Position numbers and translations under genes: made by a program. Positions 1 through 7,843 of a stretch of 51,693 nucleotides of DNA are shown piece after piece. The stretch lies in the NCBI RefSeq assembly GCF_000422285.1, contig NZ_AULM01000028.1, positions 1 through 51,693 on the forward strand, read 5' to 3'. Position 1 is the first letter of the stretch, and each line of letters starts with the position of its first letter. Origin of the DNA: Desulfatiglans anilini DSM 4660 (GTDB taxonomy: Bacteria > Desulfobacterota > DSM-4660 > Desulfatiglandales > Desulfatiglandaceae). The notes under the pieces were generated by a model. It saw only the letters and a list, made by a program, of their open reading frames with translations, did no database searches and was not told where the DNA came from.

Positions 1-477
1 CGCTTCCAAAGGGTGATGCGGGCCGTTGAGCGCACCAGCGACAAACGCGGTCAACTGCTGCTCAAACCGGACATCGAGGTGGAGGCCTGGTGGACCACGC
101 TCGATCTGCCGGATGAAAAGGTGATCCGGCTTTACGAGGACCACGCCACCAGCGAGCAGTTCCACAGTGAGATCAAATCCGACATGGACATGGAACGCCT
201 GCCATCGGGCAAGTTCGCCACCAATGCCCTGATCTTGACTTTGGCCGGTCTGGCCTACAACATCCTGCGTTTCATCGGGCAGTTGGGCCTCGTCGGAGAC
301 CGGTCGCCCTTACGCCATCCGGCCAAAAGGCGCCGCATCAAAACGGTCATCCAGGAACTGATGTATCTGGCTGCGCGGCTGGTCACAACCGGCCGGCGTT
401 TGAAAATCGTCTTCAGCCGACATTGTCCGGCTTTTGAAGCCTTCGGGGCTGTGTACAACCGCCTGGCATGCGGCTAG
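1..477 (+). CDS. IS1380-family transposase, C-terminal part (5' end outside window)
   Basis: The reading frame is open from base 1 and ends at TAG 475-477, so this is the 3' part of a longer gene cut by the window edge. The visible ~158 residues carry the C-terminal signature of IS1380-type DDE transposases: the EQFHSEIKSDMDMERLPSG stretch with the last catalytic Glu region, followed by FATNALILTLAGLAYNILR. These enzymes cut and paste their own IS. A GTG at 13 and an ATG at 16 are internal codons, not credible starts. No inverted repeat marking the element's right end could be fixed in the following 380 bp, so whether the IS is intact is unknown. Family assignment comes from motif recall. Confidence 0.8.
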   Translation, partial: RFQRVMRAVERTSDKRGQLLLKPDIEVEAWWTTLDLPDEKVIRLYEDHATSEQFHSEIKSDMDMERLPSGKFATNALILTLAGLAYNILRFIGQLGLVGDRSPLRHPAKRRRIKTVIQELMYLAARLVTTGRRLKIVFSRHCPAFEAFGAVYNRLACG

Positions 478-857
478 ATCCGCAAACCAGGAAGTTTCAT
501 CAACCAAGATAGGTTATCTCAGGGTGAATCATGCCTAAAAAAAGCCATAAAACATAAATATTTAGCAAAGAGCATAAAGAAGGACTCAAATAGTGGGTGT
601 AAAAGCTTCAGAACACTCACATCTACCGGCGGACAGGTCGATATTACGCTTCTGAGCCTGAAACCGGACGACTGTTTACTGGAGTCTCACGGATTCAGGA
701 CCTTGTTAAGAAAGCATCGGAAGATAGACAGCGCTCGCCCATCAAAGACTTGCTTTCACACAGATCAATCACTGAAAAAAAATGCGATTAATAATTTAAA
801 TAATAGGCAGATACCATGAGAAAATGACTGAACACAATCCTAAATATGGAGAAAAAA
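478..857. other. Gene-free AT-rich stretch between the two transposases
   Basis: No credible coding region was seen. The stretch should contain the right end of the IS1380-type element and the promoter of the RAYT gene. A string at 502-515 (AACCAAGATAGGTTA-like) partly resembles the inverted core of the repeat family described below, but it lacks the GGTCGGACC palindrome. I do not count it as a copy. Confidence 0.4.
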
Positions 858-1664
858 ATGCCTAGGGCAAACCGACACTACATTCCAGGTCACGCATGGC
901 ATCTCACACACAGATGCCATAAAAGAGAGTATCTGCTGAAATTCTCCAGGGATCGGCAGGGATGGATCCATTGGCTTTTCGAAGCCAAGAAGCGATATGG
1001 ATTGACCATCCTGAATTACACCGCAACCTCCAATCACATTCACTTGCTTGTCTATGACCAAAACGGTGGAGATACCATTCCAAAAAGTATTCAGTTGGTA
1101 GCAGGACGTACGGCTCAGGAGTATAATCAAAGAAAAAATCGAAATGGCGCTTTTTGGGAAGATCGCTACCACGCAACAGCCATACAAACAGATAGTCATT
1201 TGGTTCAATGTCTTGTTTACATAGATTTGAATATGGTCAGGGCCGGCGTCGTCAAGCATCCATGTGACTGGCCTCACGGAGGCTATAGAGAAATCCAGGA
1301 AAATCCAAAGCGATACAGATTGATCGACCGTGAAGTATTAATGCATTTGCTAGGCATTAGAGACGGCGATCAATTGACACTGTCACACCAAAGATGGGTC
1401 GAGAAGGCGCTTCAGACCACGGAAAATGTTCGGGAAGAGAGATGGACAGAGAGCGTCGCTGTTGGAAATCTTTCTTTTATTGAAGACATAAAAGAAAAAT
1501 TGGGTGAAAGAGGAGTCGGCAGGAAAGTCGTGGAAAGCAGAAAAAGCTGTGAACTCAGAGAGTGCCGGTTTCCTTATAATGGCGATTCTGACCCTGAAAA
1601 CGCTGTTTTAAGGCTTGAAAACGAGATATTTTGGGATGATAGCCAATTAATTTCAACTAGATAA
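858..1664 (+). CDS. REP-associated tyrosine (Y1, HUH) transposase, RAYT
   Basis: This is a single-strand DNA transposase of the Y1_Tnp (IS200-like) superfamily, in the REP-associated RAYT branch. The HUH metal motif is in SNHIHLLVY (about residues 60-66). The GAFWEDRYHA block follows, then the YIDLNMVRAGVV helix whose Tyr (about residue 121) is the candidate nucleophile. The open frame begins at ATG 846, but a GGAG at 848-851 sits 6 nt before ATG 858, so 858 is preferred (268 aa). Such proteins lack their own IS ends and act on short palindromic repeats in trans. Here the last ~28 codons lie inside a copy of a dispersed repeat, and the stop TAA 1662-1664 abuts its CTTGGTCCGACCCC core. The 3' end overlaps livM antisense by 12 bp. 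The gene is more AT-rich than its neighbours, consistent with transfer. Confidence 0.88.
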   Translation: MPRANRHYIPGHAWHLTHRCHKREYLLKFSRDRQGWIHWLFEAKKRYGLTILNYTATSNHIHLLVYDQNGGDTIPKSIQLVAGRTAQEYNQRKNRNGAFWEDRYHATAIQTDSHLVQCLVYIDLNMVRAGVVKHPCDWPHGGYREIQENPKRYRLIDREVLMHLLGIRDGDQLTLSHQRWVEKALQTTENVREERWTESVAVGNLSFIEDIKEKLGERGVGRKVVESRKSCELRECRFPYNGDSDPENAVLRLENEIFWDDSQLISTR

Positions 1665-1678
1665 CTTGGTCCGACCCC
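1579..1678 (+). repeat. REP-like element, copy A (inside RAYT 3' end)
   Basis: This ~100 bp unit begins near AATGGCGATTCT, contains AAGGCTTGAAAACGAG, and ends in the core CTTGGTCCGACCCC at 1665-1678. The core holds the palindrome GGTC-C-GACC. The last ~28 RAYT codons and its stop lie in this copy. On the other strand the same bases give livM its last residues and stop. The left boundary is approximate, set by comparison with the other copies. Confidence 0.75.
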
Positions 1679-2585
1679 AAAATCGGAAAATTCCTCGTCT
1701 GAACATCATGATCGAAGCTACATAGAGAAGGCCCAGGATGAGGGGCCAGACATTGGTGTAAGTGCTCAGAAGATCCTTCAGGTAAACAAGTGACAGAGCG
1801 CCCATGACGGGACCGTAGAGGGTGCCCATGCCGCCTACCAACGTCATGAGCACGATGTCGCCCGACGTGTCCAGACTCAAAGTGAAAAGCGGCACGAAAT
1901 TCTGGAGTGCGGCATACAACCCTCCGGCCAAGCCGGCAAAACCGGCCGACAACGCAAAGGAAATGAGCTTGAAGAATTTTGGGTTGTACCCGATGTTCAT
2001 GGCACGGGTTTCATTCTCTCTGAGGCATTCGAGGGTTTTCCCGAAGGGGGAGTGAATGATGCGCAATCCAAGGATGACAGCCAGGACGAAACAGAACAAA
2101 ATGAAATAGTACATCACCAGTTCCGATGTGAAATCGATCGGGCCCAGAGGCGGCCTCGGCACACCGTGCAAACCGTCGTCTCCGCCCGTGAGCGAACGCC
2201 ACTTGAAGGCGACAAAGTAGATCACCTGCGCGAAGGCCAACGTCACCATGGCGAAATAGATCCCGCGCCGCCGTATGGACAGAAACCCTATCGGGAACGC
2301 CGCCGCCGTGCTCACGAGAATGCCGGCCAGCAACCCCACGGGAAGAGGCACGGCGAAATGGATAAGCATCAGTCCCGTCGTATACGCGCCGAGACCGAAG
2401 AAGGCGGCATGGCCAAACGAGAGCAGGCCCGTATAGCCGAAACAGATGTCATAACCCAGCGCAAAAATGGCGAAGATCAGCATCTGGCTGGCCAAGGCCT
2501 TATAGGGGGTCATAAACGGCAGAAACAGCAGCGCGATCGATGCCGCCGGAACGATCCAGTAAAGGTGATTCTTTTTTGTCTCCAT
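1653..2585 (-). CDS. livM: Branched-chain amino acid type ABC transporter, permease LivM
   Basis: This is the second membrane subunit of a LIV (HAAT-family) importer in the inner membrane. The protein is 310 aa with about eight to nine hydrophobic segments. It has the LivM signature YTGLLSFGHAAFFGLGAYT near residues 50-70 and ENETRAMNIGYNPKFFKL, the loop that contacts the ATPases. The start ATG 2583-2585 lies 15 bp after the livH stop, so it is last in the operon. Its 3' end is odd: the final codons read W-GRTKLSS and the stop TGA comes from repeat copy A, so a few native C-terminal residues appear to have been replaced. The same GRT(K/R)LS tail ends two unrelated genes in this window. The transport role is secure at family level; the substrate is unknown. 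Confidence 0.92.
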   Translation of the reverse strand: METKKNHLYWIVPAASIALLFLPFMTPYKALASQMLIFAIFALGYDICFGYTGLLSFGHAAFFGLGAYTTGLMLIHFAVPLPVGLLAGILVSTAAAFPIGFLSIRRRGIYFAMVTLAFAQVIYFVAFKWRSLTGGDDGLHGVPRPPLGPIDFTSELVMYYFILFCFVLAVILGLRIIHSPFGKTLECLRENETRAMNIGYNPKFFKLISFALSAGFAGLAGGLYAALQNFVPLFTLSLDTSGDIVLMTLVGGMGTLYGPVMGALSLVYLKDLLSTYTNVWPLILGLLYVASIMMFRRGIFRFWGRTKLSS

Positions 2586-2600
2586 CGAGCCCCACCCCGT

Positions 2601-3479
2601 CTATTCGAAGAATTCTGCCCGGCCGAAGAACCCCCGCGGCCGGATAATGAGGATGAACGCCATGAATGCATAGACGAGGACTTTGGCCATGGGAGGCCAG
2701 AAAACGATGCCCAGGGTAATCAATTCCCCGATGATGAGCCCCGCCAGGATCGACCCTCCGATACTGCCCATGCCCCCGATGATGACCACCACGAAGGTCT
2801 CCACGAGCATATCCATCCCCATGAGGGGCTGAACATTCTGAAGCGGCGCGGACAGGGCCCCTGCAAGGCCGGATAGACCCGCCCCAAACCCGAAGACCAG
2901 CGTGAAGGTCTTGGCGATGTCGGTTCCGAGGGCGCTGACCATCCCAGCGTCATCCGTTCCTGCACGAATGACAGCCCCGAGCCTAGTCTTCGAGATGAAA
3001 AACCAGACGCCGAAGGCCAATGCGGCCGTCAGCAGGATGATGAAGAGGCGATATTTAGGATACATGATGAAACCGAGGTCGACAACGCCCGACAGCACAT
3101 CCGGGATGTTGAACGGTTCGCCCTCCGGACCGAAGATGACCTTGATCCCGTCCTGGATGGCGAACATCAAACCGAATGTGAGGAGTAGATTGTAAAAGTG
3201 GGGCAGGTTGTAAAGCCTGCTGACGAGCGTCTTTTCCAGGAAAATACCAATCAGACCGACAACGATCGGACAGATAACGATGGCGGCGAAGAACGGCACT
3301 TGGAGCAGGCTCACGAATGTGTAGGCCGCGTAAGCTCCCAGCATGTAGAGGGCCCCGTGCGCAAAATTCACCACTCCGAGGGTGCCGAAAATGACCGTGA
3401 GGCCCAAGGAAAGCAGCACGTAGATGGAGCCGAGGATGAGCCCGTTGAAAAGCTGCACGACCAGAAACTGAATGCTCAT
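2601..3479 (-). CDS. livH: Branched-chain amino acid type ABC transporter, permease LivH
   Basis: This is the first membrane subunit of the LIV importer (292 aa, about eight transmembrane segments). Family features are LSLGLTVIFGTLGVVNFAHG near the N-terminus, the conserved VIRAGTDDAGMVSALG loop that docks on the ATPases, and GFGAGLSGLAGALSAP. It ends with the common RPRGFFGRAEFFE tail and was not touched by the repeat. It lies 15 bp upstream of livM and about 110 bp downstream of the binding-protein gene, with a hairpin in that gap. With LivM it forms the heterodimeric pore through which the periplasmic ligand passes. Confidence 0.93.
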   Translation of the reverse strand: MSIQFLVVQLFNGLILGSIYVLLSLGLTVIFGTLGVVNFAHGALYMLGAYAAYTFVSLLQVPFFAAIVICPIVVGLIGIFLEKTLVSRLYNLPHFYNLLLTFGLMFAIQDGIKVIFGPEGEPFNIPDVLSGVVDLGFIMYPKYRLFIILLTAALAFGVWFFISKTRLGAVIRAGTDDAGMVSALGTDIAKTFTLVFGFGAGLSGLAGALSAPLQNVQPLMGMDMLVETFVVVIIGGMGSIGGSILAGLIIGELITLGIVFWPPMAKVLVYAFMAFILIIRPRGFFGRAEFFE

Positions 3480-3531
3480 GACAGGAAGTCCTCGAAGAGA
3501 ATTCTGCGCACCGACTCACGCCCCCCGGGAT

Positions 3532-3574
3532 GGGGGCTTTCCGGACGGAGATCGTTTTCGGAAAGCCCGCCCCC
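3532..3574 (-). promoter_or_regulatory. Intercistronic hairpin between livK and livH
   Basis: GGGGGCTTTCCG at 3532-3543 pairs with CGGAAAGCCCGCCCC at 3559-3574, giving a stem of about 12 bp with one bulge around a 15-base loop. It lies in the 109-bp gap between the binding-protein stop and the livH start, and there is no U-run. Hairpins at this place in transporter operons often stabilise the upstream message or cause partial termination, so binding protein exceeds permease. That role is inferred here. Confidence 0.5.
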
Positions 3575-3588
3575 GGCCGAGGCTCGAT

Positions 3589-4788
3589 CTAATTCAACTG
3601 GCAGCCGAACTGGCCCGGCTTGCCGAAGGCTTGTTCCGCAGGCAGGGTTCCCACGATCTCGAAAAAGTCCTCTTTCTCCTTGATCTCATCGGGCTTTTTT
3701 GCCCGCAGGAGGAGGGCTTTAGCGACCTGCATGTGGTCCTCGGGCCGGATATACCCGGGATTCGCGAAGAGATCCGTAAAGGTATGCCCTTCCAAGGCCT
3801 TGATCACCGCATCGGGATCGGTGGTTCCAGCCCGTTTCACCGCCTCCAGATACTGCCAGGTGGCGCTGTAAACGGCGGCGGCCATAAAATGGGGCCTTTC
3901 GCCGTGCCGCTCCAGGTATTTATCCGCGTATTCACGAGCACCCGGATTATCCACTTTCCAGTTCCAGGATGCAGCCACATAGTTGTCGGCGAAAACTTCG
4001 GGGCCAGCACCCCGGATATCCGGCTCGAAAAGCAGGGCATGGACGATCTTGCACTTTTTCTTGAGGCCGTACTCCATGGCGGCCTTCGTTGAATTGACGG
4101 CGTCCTTCCCGACATTCAACAGTACCAGAACATCCGGGTTCGCGTTCATGGCGTTCAGGATATATGGGCTGTAATCGGAGGTCCCCAGAGCCACCATGTC
4201 GTTCCCGACATGTTCTCCGCCCTTCTCTTTCAGGGCGGCCGTGAAATGTTTCAGGAGATCATGGCCCCAGGCATAATCGGAGGTAATGGTATACCAGCGT
4301 TTTCCGAGATGCTCCGCACCCCAGAGCCCTACCGTGGTGGCGAGCATATAATCGTTGTAGTTCCACTTGATGACGTACTTGTTGCACTTGTCGCCGATGA
4401 GCGCAGTAGTGCCGGCGGAGGTCGAAATGAAAGGCTTTTTGTGGAGGCGTGCCTGCTCAGCGACGGCCAGTGCTGCAGCACTGTTCGGGCAGGCTATGAT
4501 GACATCCACATTCTCCTTCTCATAGAGTTCCTTGGCCTTTTCGTTCGCTACACCCGGGTTGTAGGCGTGATCCCTCGAAACCAGCTCGATCTTTTTACCC
4601 AGCACCGTCCCATAATCTTCGATCGCCATCTCGGCAGACCATTTCTCCCCGTTGCCAATGACAGCCAGCGGTCCGGACAGGACGCTGATCACCCCTACCT
4701 TGACCGTATCCGCTGCAAGAGCCTGAAAAACGGTCAAACAGTAGAAAAGACCGAACGTGACGACGCTTACCAAAAACTTTTTGCTCAT
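3589..4788 (-). CDS. livK: LIV-type ABC transporter periplasmic substrate-binding protein
   Basis: This is the periplasmic ligand receptor of the LIV system (PBP type I fold, about 399 aa). It has a clear signal peptide with cleavage predicted after FQALA, then DTVKVGVISVLSGPLAVIGNG, the usual opening of this family. SAAALAVAEQARLHKKPFISTSA is a ligand-loop region. Two ATGs are available. GGAGG on the minus strand is about 9 nt from the second (4786-4788) but only about 3 nt from the first (4792-4794), so MSKKF is preferred. Its place between livF and livH, in an operon opened by a beta-keto acid cleavage enzyme, suggests the ligand is related to that enzyme's substrate. The specificity cannot be read from sequence. 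Confidence 0.92.
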   Translation of the reverse strand: MSKKFLVSVVTFGLFYCLTVFQALAADTVKVGVISVLSGPLAVIGNGEKWSAEMAIEDYGTVLGKKIELVSRDHAYNPGVANEKAKELYEKENVDVIIACPNSAAALAVAEQARLHKKPFISTSAGTTALIGDKCNKYVIKWNYNDYMLATTVGLWGAEHLGKRWYTITSDYAWGHDLLKHFTAALKEKGGEHVGNDMVALGTSDYSPYILNAMNANPDVLVLLNVGKDAVNSTKAAMEYGLKKKCKIVHALLFEPDIRGAGPEVFADNYVAASWNWKVDNPGAREYADKYLERHGERPHFMAAAVYSATWQYLEAVKRAGTTDPDAVIKALEGHTFTDLFANPGYIRPEDHMQVAKALLLRAKKPDEIKEKEDFFEIVGTLPAEQAFGKPGQFGCQLN

Positions 4789-4914
4789 GTCCATACCCCT
4801 CCTTTTTTGTGCATCCCTTTCAAGTATGCCGCATACAGCCCGTCTCCACGTATGACCCGCGGGATTTCACCTCCTTTCCTGGAACCATTCGACCAGCCGA
4901 TCTCAAGGCGCCTT

Positions 4915-5610
4915 CTATACGCCGAGATATCTCTTCTGCACGTCATGTGCTTGACGAAAAGCATCATTGCTGTCCGTGTAGACGATCTCACCGCCATAGA
5001 GAATGCAGTGGCGATCCGCCACCTGCGTAGCGAAGCGCGTGTTCTGTTCGATGAGCAGGATCGTGATGCCGCTCTTCTTGATTTCCTCGATGATGGACGC
5101 AATCGATCGAACGAGGATGGGCGCAAGCCCTTCGGTAGGCTCATCCAGAAGGATGATCTCCATTCTCGCCCTGAGGATCCGCGCGATGGCAAGCATCTGT
5201 TGTTCGCCGCCGCTCAGTTTCGAACCCGCATGTCTGCTGCGCGCCTTCAGAACAGGGAAGGCCTCGTACACCCTTTCGGCGGTCCATCCCTCCTGCCCTC
5301 GGCCCCATAAAGGAAGAGACAGATTTTCGAGCACGGTCAGGCTGGGGAAGATCCGCCGCTCCTCGGGAACGAAACCCACACCCCGCTTCGCAATCCGGTG
5401 CGGGGGCAGGCCGGTTATGTCCTCGCCTTTCAAGATCACCTTGCCCGAGCGAGGCGGGACCATCCCCATAATGCTCTTGCAGGTGGTTGTCTTGCCGGCC
5501 CCGTTCCTGCCTAGCAGCGTCACCGCCTCGTTCTCACGGATATCCATCGAAAGGCCCCTGAGGATATGGCTCTGATCGTAATAGGTGTGAATGTCTTCCA
5601 GAACGAGCAT
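4915..5610 (-). CDS. livF: LIV-type ABC transporter ATP-binding protein LivF
   Basis: This is an ATPase subunit of the importer on the cytoplasmic face. Walker A is LLGRNGAGKTT, the ABC signature is KLSGGEQQM, Walker B is IILLDEPTEGLAP, and the switch His is in LLIEQN followed by the ADRHCIL block. The protein is 231 aa, normal for LivF. The open frame can be extended two codons to a TTG, but ATG 5608-5610 sits in TGAGGATG directly behind the livG stop, with the GGAGGG of the livG 3' end as ribosome site, so it is chosen. It ends with YLGV, as is usual. Confidence 0.94.
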   Translation of the reverse strand: MLVLEDIHTYYDQSHILRGLSMDIRENEAVTLLGRNGAGKTTTCKSIMGMVPPRSGKVILKGEDITGLPPHRIAKRGVGFVPEERRIFPSLTVLENLSLPLWGRGQEGWTAERVYEAFPVLKARSRHAGSKLSGGEQQMLAIARILRARMEIILLDEPTEGLAPILVRSIASIIEEIKKSGITILLIEQNTRFATQVADRHCILYGGEIVYTDSNDAFRQAHDVQKRYLGV

Positions 5611-5612
5611 CC

Positions 5613-6365
5613 TCAAAACCCTCCCAGATATGCTTCCTGAACCCGCGCGTTGCGTTGGATATCCGCCGGGGTGCCGTCGGCGATAACCATCCCCTGGTTC
5701 AGAACCGTCATCCGGTCCGATATCGCCAGGACAAGGTCAATGTTGTGGTCGATGAGGACGACGGTCATCCTATCCGATATCTCTTTGACCAGTTTCATCA
5801 TCCATTGCATATCGGCGGACTGCAGCCCTGCCATCGGTTCGTCCAGCAGGAGCAGCTCAGGATCCGTGGCAAGTGAAATCCCGATGTCGAGGATCCGCTT
5901 TTCGCCATAAGAGAGGTTTTCTGCACGGTGGCCGCATTTGTCTGCGAGGCCGATCATCTCCAGCACACGGTCCGCTTTCCGCATCGCCTCCTTCAGTGCC
6001 GAGGCCTTGCGCAGAAAATTCCCCGCGTGTCCAAGGCGCGACTGCGCCGCCACCCGGATGTTTTCGTAGACGGAAAGGTCGGGAAATATGCTCGTGATCT
6101 GAAAAGAGCGGGCGATGCCCTTCCGCGAGATGCGAAACGGCGGCAGGCCCGTGATTTCCTTTCCTTTGAAAAGAATCGAACCGCTCGAGACGGGGAATAT
6201 CCCGGTCAACAGGTTGAAAAAGGTGGTTTTCCCCGCGCCGTTGGGGCCGATAATGGAGTGGATAGCCCCCTGTCTCACTTTCAGGTTGACGCCGCTAAGC
6301 ACTTCCAGCGCTCCGAAGCGCTTGGAAACCTCGACCGTTTCGAGGAGCACCTGTCGATCATTCAT
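5613..6365 (-). CDS. livG: LIV-type ABC transporter ATP-binding protein LivG
   Basis: This is the second ATPase subunit (250 aa). Walker A is IIGPNGAGKTTFFNLLTG, the signature is NLSYGEKRILDI, Walker B is ELLLLDEPMAGL, and the switch His is in VLIDHNIDLVL. The open frame continues upstream to 6785, but that extension reads the BKACE gene out of frame. The family N-terminus (VLLETVEVSKRFGALEVLSG) fixes the start at ATG 6363-6365, 14 bp after the BKACE stop. It is followed by livF with only two bases between stop and start, so the pair is translationally coupled. Confidence 0.93.
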   Translation of the reverse strand: MNDRQVLLETVEVSKRFGALEVLSGVNLKVRQGAIHSIIGPNGAGKTTFFNLLTGIFPVSSGSILFKGKEITGLPPFRISRKGIARSFQITSIFPDLSVYENIRVAAQSRLGHAGNFLRKASALKEAMRKADRVLEMIGLADKCGHRAENLSYGEKRILDIGISLATDPELLLLDEPMAGLQSADMQWMMKLVKEISDRMTVVLIDHNIDLVLAISDRMTVLNQGMVIADGTPADIQRNARVQEAYLGGF

Positions 6366-6379
6366 CACTCGCCCTGATA

Positions 6380-7303
6380 TCAGGTGGCAGGCTGCCGAGG
6401 GGGCAGCCCCAGGATTTTCCGGGCCTCCGCCGGAGTCGCAATCTCTCGGTCCAACTCCTTGGCCAGCCGCGCCACCTTGGCAACCAGTTCCGCGTTGCTC
6501 TTTGCAGGAACGCCTTTGGAAAGATAAATATTGTCCTCGAAGCCGACCCGCACATGTCCCCCCATGATCATCCCCACCGTCCCCATGTAGAACTCGTTCA
6601 GACCAATGGCGCAGACGGACCAGGGTGAGCCTTCGGGAATATTCCTGACCATATACTGAAGGTTTTCCACCGTGGCCGGGATCTGCCCGAGGACACCGAG
6701 AACACATTGAAAGTAGAGGGGCTCCTCGAGGGACCCCAATTCTTTCAGAACCTTGCAGTTGTTGATCATGCCGATATCGTAGCATTCCAGTTCAGGTTTG
6801 ACGCCATGCTCCTTCATGACCTGCGCCATGTGAACCATATCCGGAAAACTTTGGACCATGACAAATTTGAGCAGAAACTCGTCCGTCTTCCTGTTGTAAA
6901 TATCGATCACCGGCGATCCCGCGTTGAATGAGGCGATGTCGGGTTTCGTTTCAGGGTTTGCCGCCAATATCGGTATGACGCCTATCCTGCCTTTCACCGA
7001 CTCTTCGGGTATTTCTTTGTAAAGCCAGTCACCGTCTACGCGCCGCCCCGTACCCCCCGTAGAGACATTGACGAGGATATCGCAGCGTTCGCGTATACCC
7101 GAAACGGCCTCCGCATACCACTCCGGCCTGTTTTCCCCTTTGCCGGTCTGCGGGTTTCTCGGATGAAGGTGTACGATCGATGCCCCAGCCTCGTAGGCCT
7201 CGACCGTCGCCTCCACCTGCTCCCTCGGTGTTTTTGGAAGATAGGGATTGGACTCCGGAGACGCCCCCCCGGTGATAGCGGCTGTAATGATCAGTTTATC
7301 CAT
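6380..7303 (-). CDS. Beta-keto acid cleavage enzyme (BKACE, DUF849 / Kce-like)
   Basis: This is a zinc-dependent TIM-barrel enzyme. In characterised members it condenses a beta-keto acid with acetyl-CoA and cleaves the product to acetoacetate and a CoA thioester; the founding member, Kce, acts on 3-keto-5-aminohexanoate in lysine fermentation. The protein is 307 aa and starts MDKLIITAAITGGASP. The zinc pair is in IVHLHPRNP (His45, His47), and RCDILVNVSTGGTG is a further family block. GGAGG lies 8 nt before the ATG. It is the first gene of the LIV transporter operon, so the importer probably brings in its substrate or precursor. Family members differ in substrate, so lysine degradation is not claimed. 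Confidence 0.88.
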   Translation of the reverse strand: MDKLIITAAITGGASPESNPYLPKTPREQVEATVEAYEAGASIVHLHPRNPQTGKGENRPEWYAEAVSGIRERCDILVNVSTGGTGRRVDGDWLYKEIPEESVKGRIGVIPILAANPETKPDIASFNAGSPVIDIYNRKTDEFLLKFVMVQSFPDMVHMAQVMKEHGVKPELECYDIGMINNCKVLKELGSLEEPLYFQCVLGVLGQIPATVENLQYMVRNIPEGSPWSVCAIGLNEFYMGTVGMIMGGHVRVGFEDNIYLSKGVPAKSNAELVAKVARLAKELDREIATPAEARKILGLPPRQPAT

Positions 7304-7843
7304 CCAGAAAACCTCCGATCCGTTGCCTTTTGCACCTTCTTGCTCGACAGAAAACGTGCCTGTCCTCTCCTACCTTCACCGGGGTGCGCCAGCTTGTGCC
7401 ATGCACTCCACCTCAACCATCGAATAACTCTTCCTCAAGAGCTTGAATTCTCTGCCCTTCGGCGCTGCACTCCGACAAGTGCCAAGGAGGCGATCTTGGA
7501 GTTCATCTCCTCATTTCCCTTCGACTTCATGGCCCTCTTTAAAACATCAGCGCATCCTGGAAGTTCGGATCGCGCAAGCATCGAAACAAAAACATCTCTT
7601 TTCATAACGAAAAGTGCAGAAACCAAGCAATCGAACAATAATTATTTACCATGAATTGAAATTACACAGCATTTTTACACACTAAAGAGAAACTTCACAT
7701 GCAAAAAAACAATGCAATCAAAAGACTGCATTTGCCATCCACGGATGTCAGTCAGCCTGAAATCATTACCTGCCATAGGCAAAAGGTACAACGGAAAAAA
7801 TCAAATCTTCAACAGAAGGAGACAATCATTTTAATTATACAAA
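7304..7843. other. Gene-free, increasingly AT-rich upstream region of the BKACE operon
   Basis: No convincing gene was seen on either strand; a 67-codon minus-strand frame at 7435-7638 has no recognisable features. The stretch should hold the promoter of the BKACE-LIV operon, but no clear -35/-10 or -24/-12 pair was found. From about 7600 the base composition drops sharply in GC towards the ferredoxin gene. Confidence 0.4.

Noticed and set aside
502-515. Partial match to the inverted repeat core after the IS1380 gene
   Set aside because: It lacks the GGTCGGACC palindrome, and the neighbouring bases do not match the repeat body.
5613-6785. 390-aa version of livG with a long N-terminal extension
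   Set aside because: The first ~140 residues are a shadow of the BKACE gene; the ABC domain begins at ATG 6365.
7320-7420. Sigma54-like TGGCAC string upstream of the BKACE operon (minus strand)
   Set aside because: The -12 element is GGCGCA with the wrong spacing to the GG, so it does not fit the -24/-12 consensus.
7435-7638. 67-codon minus-strand frame
   Set aside because: It has no recognisable domain and the sequence is compatible with chance.
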